Source: Vibrio tasmaniensis 1F-187
Lineage (GTDB): Bacteria > Pseudomonadota > Gammaproteobacteria > Enterobacterales > Vibrionaceae
Length of the DNA stretch: 64,000 bases
Assembly (NCBI RefSeq): GCF_000272405.2
Contig: NZ_AJZM02000307.1
Coordinates: 1 to 64,000 of the forward strand
Reading direction: 5' to 3'
Shown: in pieces, positions 60,264 to 64,000 of the stretch
Position numbering within the stretch: the stretch's first letter is position 1
How the letters are laid out: the number at the start of each line of letters is the position of its first letter
The notes under the pieces: generated by a model
Told to the model about the DNA's origin: nothing
Database searches by the model: none
The model's input: only the letters and a program-made list of their open reading frames with translations
Made by a program: the position numbers and the translations under genes

Positions 60264-60577
60264 TACGCGCATACCTCATCAATGCTCTGAATCGTCACTA
60301 GCAGCTCAGCTTTGTCTGCCTCATTTTTCCACACTTCACCAAAATAAGGATGAATCGCAAAGCCCTTAGGTAGGCTCATTTGGGCATCCATCATTGCGTT
60401 GATCTTTACGATAAAGATCCACTGCAACCACTCTTCTGGCTGTAGCGAGTCAATCGCAAAAGGCTCAACGCTCGCCAAAGCTTCATCCGAAGGCGAAACA
60501 TCACTCCATAGCGAACATTGGCGCATTTGTTGTTCTAATTGTTGAAGTAAAAGAGGTAACTTTGTGGCAGCTGTCAT
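60263..60577 (-). CDS. yqcC: YqcC-family protein
   Basis: A 104-residue small helical protein. LLQQLEQQMRQCSLWSDVSPS, PFAIDSLQPEEWLQWIFI and HPYFGEVWK match E. coli YqcC, whose function is unknown. It overlaps truC by one base and likely pairs with it. It diverges from the DUF3549 gene. Confidence 0.9.
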   Translation of the reverse strand: MTAATKLPLLLQQLEQQMRQCSLWSDVSPSDEALASVEPFAIDSLQPEEWLQWIFIVKINAMMDAQMSLPKGFAIHPYFGEVWKNEADKAELLVTIQSIDEVCA

Positions 60578-60664
60578 TTTTCACCAAGTTATTTATCTAG
60601 TGACCTTGAAATTGGGGCATAGAGTACCATCTATTTAGGAAAGAAAGTTAGGAGCTTTATTACT

Positions 60665-61705
60665 ATGGAAACCATTCACACGCTCACTCAGTTACTAAAG
60701 AATAGCGGTTGCCAATACGACATCTACGACCTAGGTCGTCGTATCCAGAAAATCGACAACACCCTATTCTCTGATGTTGAGCAGGGGAAACAGCCATACC
60801 CGTTTCCACTTCAGAAACAAGCTCACTTAGCGATTAGCTACTGGAACGAACACAAGCAACCTTGGATCTGGTTCCTAAAATTCAAACTCGATGAAAGAGG
60901 CTTACTGCATCAAGGGGATGTGGGTAATTTTCTTAAGTTTGTTATCGAAGCGATGGGCACTCGTTTGAACGGTGATATCAGCGAAGAGCAACAACAAAAG
61001 CTGTCAAACAACCCTTATACCTTCAAGCCTTCTGAAGACAAAATGGCCGTATTCCATAGCCAAGTAAGAGCAGGGTTAGACCTCGCGACGAGCCAATATT
61101 ACGAGCACGCTCAGCATTACTTCACAGGTGAGCTTGGTTGGGATAACTGGAAAACCGTTGGTCTTCAAGGCATCACCGATATGTGTGCTCGCTTAGGCAG
61201 TCAGCAAAACGGTGTCGCTATTCGCAAAGCATTGAATAAACTGCCATCAGAGCCGCTATACGCAACACTAGGGACGCTTGAGCACACGCAAATCAATGAT
61301 AAGCTCGCTCAACGCTTACAAGAAATGGCAGACAATGAGATTAACAGTCAAGAGCCGGATCTGTTCTTACTGTCAGCTTTGGTTCGTGCCCTTTCCGGTG
61401 CAGAACAAAGGATCGCGAATAACATCATTAACCAAGTTCTCGCGAGTCCACGCTTTAGCCACCAAGAGGTGTTAATTGGTTTAGCGGGTCGCAGCTGGCA
61501 CGCACTACAAGATCCAGCGATTGCCGAGCAATTCTTGTTGCGCCTCGCACAAACAGGCAACCAAAACCTGTTCAATCAGTTATTTGCAGATTTAGTGATG
61601 ATTCCGACACTAAGAATGGTATTTTTGCCGTTGTTGAATTCGAACCCATCACCAGAACTCGCAAACGCATTGATTGAGTTACAACAAGCGGCTAAGTCGC
61701 AATAA
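60665..61705 (+). CDS. DUF3549 protein
   Basis: A 346-residue soluble protein, mostly helical in appearance, with no signal peptide. METIHTLTQLLKNSGCQYDIYDLGRRIQKI and the YPFPLQKQAHLAISYWN region match the DUF3549 family of Vibrio and Shewanella. No catalytic motif is evident. AGGAG lies about 10 bases before the ATG. The DUF3301 gene follows on the same strand by 84 bases. Confidence 0.86.
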   Translation: METIHTLTQLLKNSGCQYDIYDLGRRIQKIDNTLFSDVEQGKQPYPFPLQKQAHLAISYWNEHKQPWIWFLKFKLDERGLLHQGDVGNFLKFVIEAMGTRLNGDISEEQQQKLSNNPYTFKPSEDKMAVFHSQVRAGLDLATSQYYEHAQHYFTGELGWDNWKTVGLQGITDMCARLGSQQNGVAIRKALNKLPSEPLYATLGTLEHTQINDKLAQRLQEMADNEINSQEPDLFLLSALVRALSGAEQRIANNIINQVLASPRFSHQEVLIGLAGRSWHALQDPAIAEQFLLRLAQTGNQNLFNQLFADLVMIPTLRMVFLPLLNSNPSPELANALIELQQAAKSQ

Positions 61706-61789
61706 AAACTAGACAGAACAGCTCAGTAGCTCGTAACAACGAGCTCAAAACACAATTGGAATAGAAAGATAAAAGGAAGTATGGACTAA

Positions 61790-62098
61790 ATGATAGATAA
61801 CTTAGTGGCTATTTTGATGCTGTGCTTCTTTTGCTTTCTGTTTTGGCAGCAGCGCAGGCAATCCGAGCTTGCGAAAGCTGCCATTGCGAGAAAGTGTAAA
61901 GAGCTCGACTTGCAGCTATTAAGCGTTGCCTTCAACGGTCATAAACTTAAGATGCGCCATGAGCTCACGACCATTTGGCGCTGGCATACTGTGTACCATT
62001 TTGAATTTTCGGCATTAGGTGATGACCTATACCAAGGAAAACTGACCATGGTCGGCTTCCGCTCTATGCGGTTTGAGCTACAGCCTCATAGAATGTAA
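61790..62098 (+). CDS. DUF3301 protein with N-terminal membrane helix
   Basis: A 102-residue protein with a membrane helix at about 3-20 (LVAILMLCFFCFLFWQQ) and a soluble domain with FNGHKLKMRHELTTIWRW. It matches DUF3301. Its last 35 bases overlap the 3' end of the converging GNAT gene. AAGGAAG precedes the ATG. Confidence 0.85.
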   Translation: MIDNLVAILMLCFFCFLFWQQRRQSELAKAAIARKCKELDLQLLSVAFNGHKLKMRHELTTIWRWHTVYHFEFSALGDDLYQGKLTMVGFRSMRFELQPHRM

Positions 62099-62582
62099 CG
62101 TCGCAGTGCGCGTTATAGCTATATTCATGATAAGGGCCAAACGAATCTTGTTTGGTTTCCTTAAATTCAAACCCTAGTTTTTCTAATAACTTAATCGATG
62201 GGTTGTGGCCGACATTCACAGTCGCAACAACATTCGTTAGGCGCTCTTCAAAACACACCAAACTTAAAAATGGTTTTAGCACCTCACTAGCAAAGCCGCG
62301 ATTCCAATGCTCTTTATCCAAAATAAAGCCAAGCTCATGCCTACCCTCTTCTGATGAAATAAAGACATGTCCAAGATATTCACGGGTTTGGTTGTGGATG
62401 ATAGCGCGGCAGAAGCCGACGTTGTCTTGCAGTATCTCTTGAAATAAGAACTTCGCAGAGGCAATAGAGTGCGGCCCATTCATTTCAGAACGATTAACGG
62501 GGCAGCAATTCAACTTGATAAAGTCGTGTTGTAGCTGTTCGGTATAAGGTACCAACAGCGTTCTTGAGGTTGCTATCGTCAT
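62064..62582 (-). CDS. GNAT-family N-acetyltransferase, RimJ/RimL-like
   Basis: A 172-residue acetyltransferase. HELGFILDKEHWNRGFASEVLKPFL (about 80-104) is the acetyl-CoA loop region, and NVGHNPSIKLLEKLGFEF (about 123-140) is the typical motif B. Substrate is unknown. AAGGAGTG precedes the ATG. Its 3' end overlaps the DUF3301 gene. Confidence 0.9.
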   Translation of the reverse strand: MTIATSRTLLVPYTEQLQHDFIKLNCCPVNRSEMNGPHSIASAKFLFQEILQDNVGFCRAIIHNQTREYLGHVFISSEEGRHELGFILDKEHWNRGFASEVLKPFLSLVCFEERLTNVVATVNVGHNPSIKLLEKLGFEFKETKQDSFGPYHEYSYNAHCDVTFYEAVAQTA

Positions 62583-62684
62583 AAAACACTCCTTGTGTTG
62601 ACCATTAGCAGAAAAGCAGATGTCGCGATCTTAGATAAAAGCTCCTGAATTAAAGAGCCCCCTAGATAGAAGAAAAGCCTCAGA

Positions 62685-62718
62685 TAAAGAAAAGCCCCGA
62701 CACCGAAGTGTCAGGGCT
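62685..62718 (-). terminator. Terminator of csrB
   Basis: On the minus strand AGCCCTGACAC-UUCG-GUGUCGGGGCU (11-bp stem with one G-U pair, UUCG tetraloop) followed by TTTCTTTATC. Confidence 0.93.
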
Positions 62719-63098
62719 AGGGTCTTACTCGCAGCAGTCCGGCTACTAATAAATGCTCCATGCATCATCCATAATAGTGGCTGTAATCCTTCAGCTCTTT
62801 CCTTTACTTCGCCGTCCTAGCGGTGTCCAATCATCCTGAAAGCTAACAATCCTAGTTAGCGCACATCACTTGTTCCGTGAGCGGTGTCCTTTACATCGTC
62901 CTGATGCTAATCCAACCCTTTAAATCCTAAAGGTGTCCATTGTCATTCCGTTGCAGCTAACTTCCTGTTAACTGACTGTATCCCTACAATGTCCTTACGC
63001 TCCATGCTTGACTACTCAATCCTAAGTAACCAAATCTTCATCCTGAAGATAACCAAATCCTTGGTGCTTTCCTGTTCCGTGTCAGAATCCTTCCGACA
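62687..63098 (-). ncRNA. csrB: CsrB-family regulatory RNA (CsrA sponge)
   Basis: This roughly 410-nt stretch has no ORF but is packed with short stem-loops exposing GGA. I count about 27 GGA motifs on the minus strand, about 15 as AGGA. Clear examples are AUCUUCA-GGA-UGAAGAU (63034-63050) and CCUUUA-GGAUU-UAAAGG (62917-62933). CsrB-type RNAs bind many CsrA dimers and relieve repression or activation of CsrA targets such as motility, quorum sensing and carbon storage. It ends in a UUCG-capped terminator. A VarA/GacA box lies upstream. Vibrios usually have several such genes; I cannot say which this is. Confidence 0.92.
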
Positions 63099-63104
63099 AG
63101 GTTT

Positions 63105-63132
63105 AATTTACGCGATTTACGATTTGGGACAA
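63105..63132 (-). promoter_or_regulatory. Predicted csrB promoter
   Basis: On the minus strand TTGTCC (63127-63132), a 16-base spacer, then TAAATT (63105-63110). The start site would be near 63098, just before the first GGA hairpins. Matches are moderate. Confidence 0.6.
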
Positions 63133-63255
63133 TAGATTTGCATCACACTTTGAATTCATAAAAGTTGTTACTTATATAAAACAACAAAAAATCAACCACT
63201 TAATCATATGCACCTCAATCTCTCTAGCGATATATTCGTGTTATCTCACAACCTT

Positions 63256-63273
63256 TGTAAGAGATCTCTCACA
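63256..63273. promoter_or_regulatory. VarA/GacA-type activator box
   Basis: TGTAAG-AGATCT-CTCACA matches the GacA upstream element TGTAAG-N6-CTTACA with one mismatch. It is about 160-175 bases upstream of the predicted csrB start, the distance seen for csr/rsm RNA genes. It also lies 78 bases before the divergent small gene at 63351. Confidence 0.87.
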
Positions 63274-63350
63274 AGCTATGGGCGGTTTTATGATTCGCTA
63301 TCACTCACCAGAGCGAGTAAAATGGCTGAAGACTAAAAATGGAGGTCAAC

Positions 63351-63638
63351 ATGCTGACAAAAGATGTGTCTGAAGAGTTGAAATCAGTGCTTGAAGGACT
63401 GCAAGCACAAGGGAAAGAGCCTACAGTTGCTTTAGTTAAAGCTCGTATGAGTACATCGGTTCCGATGCCCGCTTTAATCACAACCATCAAGAGCTGGAAA
63501 AGCGCGAATCGCGTTCCTAAAGTTGAAGTCGCGACACAAGAAGAGCCAGCACTCGATCGTGTTAGCCAACTGGAAAAGCAAATCCTTGAACTTACCACCC
63601 GCGTTGCCACGCTAGAAGCCAAGTTAACGGAACAATAA
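63351..63638 (+). CDS. Small KfrA-like DNA-binding protein
   Basis: A 95-residue protein. The N-terminal half (about 1-48, GKEPTVALVKARMSTSVPMPALITTIKSW) looks like a KfrA-type helix-turn-helix. The C-terminal part (about 66-93, LDRVSQLEKQILELTTRVATLEAKL) is a heptad coiled coil, so it likely dimerises. I chose the ATG at 63351 with GGAGG five bases before it; an ATG at 63339 overlaps that site. It diverges from csrB across the VarA box. Confidence 0.82.
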   Translation: MLTKDVSEELKSVLEGLQAQGKEPTVALVKARMSTSVPMPALITTIKSWKSANRVPKVEVATQEEPALDRVSQLEKQILELTTRVATLEAKLTEQ

Positions 63639-63676
63639 GTTAACTAAGCAATAAGCTAACAGAGAAATAGAACACT

Positions 63677-64000
63677 ATGAAAATATGGGTTGATGCGGAC
63701 GCTTGTCCTAAGGTTATCCGAGAAACAATCGTACGCGCAGCTGAGCGCACTGGGGTTGAATGTACCTTCGTGGCAAACCATCTGGTTCCTGTCCCTAAAC
63801 GCAATAACATCCACTCAATTCAAGTCCCAAGCGGATTTGATATTGCAGATGATGAAATCGTAAAACGCACTGAACCCGGTGATCTCGTGATTACATCCGA
63901 TATCCCTCTCGCCGATGAAGTGATCACCAAAGGTGGTCAAGCACTTAGCTCTCGTGGCGAGCTCTACACCAAAGAAACCATCAAAGCGCGCCTGAACATT
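63677..64000 (+). CDS. yaiI: UPF0178/YaiI-family protein (partial, cut by window edge)
   Basis: The first 108 codons of a DUF188/YaiI-type protein: [19 protein letters not shown], then [19 protein letters not shown] and [13 protein letters not shown]. The VDADACP and TSDIPLA motifs are PIN-like acidic sites typical of the family. Function is unknown. The reading frame is open to the window end, so the C-terminal part is missing. Confidence 0.9.
   Translation, partial: MKIWVDADACPKVIRETIVRAAERTGVECTFVANHLVPVPKRNNIHSIQVPSGFDIADDEIVKRTEPGDLVITSDIPLADEVITKGGQALSSRGELYTKETIKARLNI

Noticed and set aside
62738..63092. Repeated TCCT/TCC motifs looking like a short-repeat or CRISPR-like array
   Set aside because: The repeats are only 3-7 bases, with no constant spacer length. 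On the minus strand they are GGA motifs in hairpin loops, as in CsrB.

Overview
This window is a stretch of chromosome from a gamma-proteobacterium, most likely a Vibrio. Evidence for that: DUF-family proteins typical of Vibrionaceae (DUF2956, DUF2897, DUF3549, DUF3301, TIGR03503), a lone flagellin with a FliA-type promoter, a Vibrio-style 150-residue FabZ, and a CsrB-type RNA with a GacA/VarA box. Almost every gene is core housekeeping. I see no integrase, transposase, phage gene, CRISPR array, tRNA or rRNA.

Layout. 1-4.1 kb: lone flagellin, DyP peroxidase (yfeX) with a DUF2919 neighbour, and small Vibrio proteins. 4.2-14.9 kb: a block matching the E. coli 56-min region (yffB-dapE, bamC-dapA, gcvR-bcp, perM-tusA-like, bepA-arsC-like, wrbA-like, DUF2069). 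15-20.7 kb: DUF2066 protein, uraA, upp, purM and purN, with a PurR box before purM. 20.7-33.6 kb: the equivalent of E. coli 5 min (yafJ-gmhA, fadE with a FadR operator, TIGR03503, dnaQ/rnhA, yafS/gloB, mltD and a coupled Yip1-like gene, yafD), then glnB and a cytochrome c. 33.6-54.7 kb: the long minus-strand cluster rpsB-tsf-pyrH-frr-uppS-cdsA-dxr-rseP-bamA-skp-lpxD-fabZ-lpxA-lpxB-rnhB-dnaE-accA-tilS, which joins translation, isoprenoid and undecaprenyl synthesis, phospholipid, outer-membrane assembly, lipid A, DNA replication and fatty-acid synthesis. 55-62.6 kb: map, glnD, yaeH, yqcC-truC, DUF3549, DUF3301 and a GNAT. 62.6-64 kb: a csrB-type regulatory RNA, a small KfrA-like protein, and the start of yaiI, cut by the window edge.

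Functional links: DapA and DapE make lysine and peptidoglycan precursors. BamA, BamC, Skp and BepA serve outer-membrane protein assembly. LpxA, LpxD, LpxB, FabZ and GmhA supply LPS. GlnD and GlnB form the two halves of the nitrogen-sensing switch. DnaE, DnaQ, RnhA and RnhB serve replication.

The clearest non-coding feature is the roughly 410-nt CsrB-family RNA at about 62687-63098 on the minus strand. It has about 27 GGA motifs, a UUCG-capped terminator, and a TGTAAG-N6-CTCACA activator box upstream. No wholly new system is evident. The other observations are regulatory sites, intercistronic hairpins, small tandem repeats and unusual starts.
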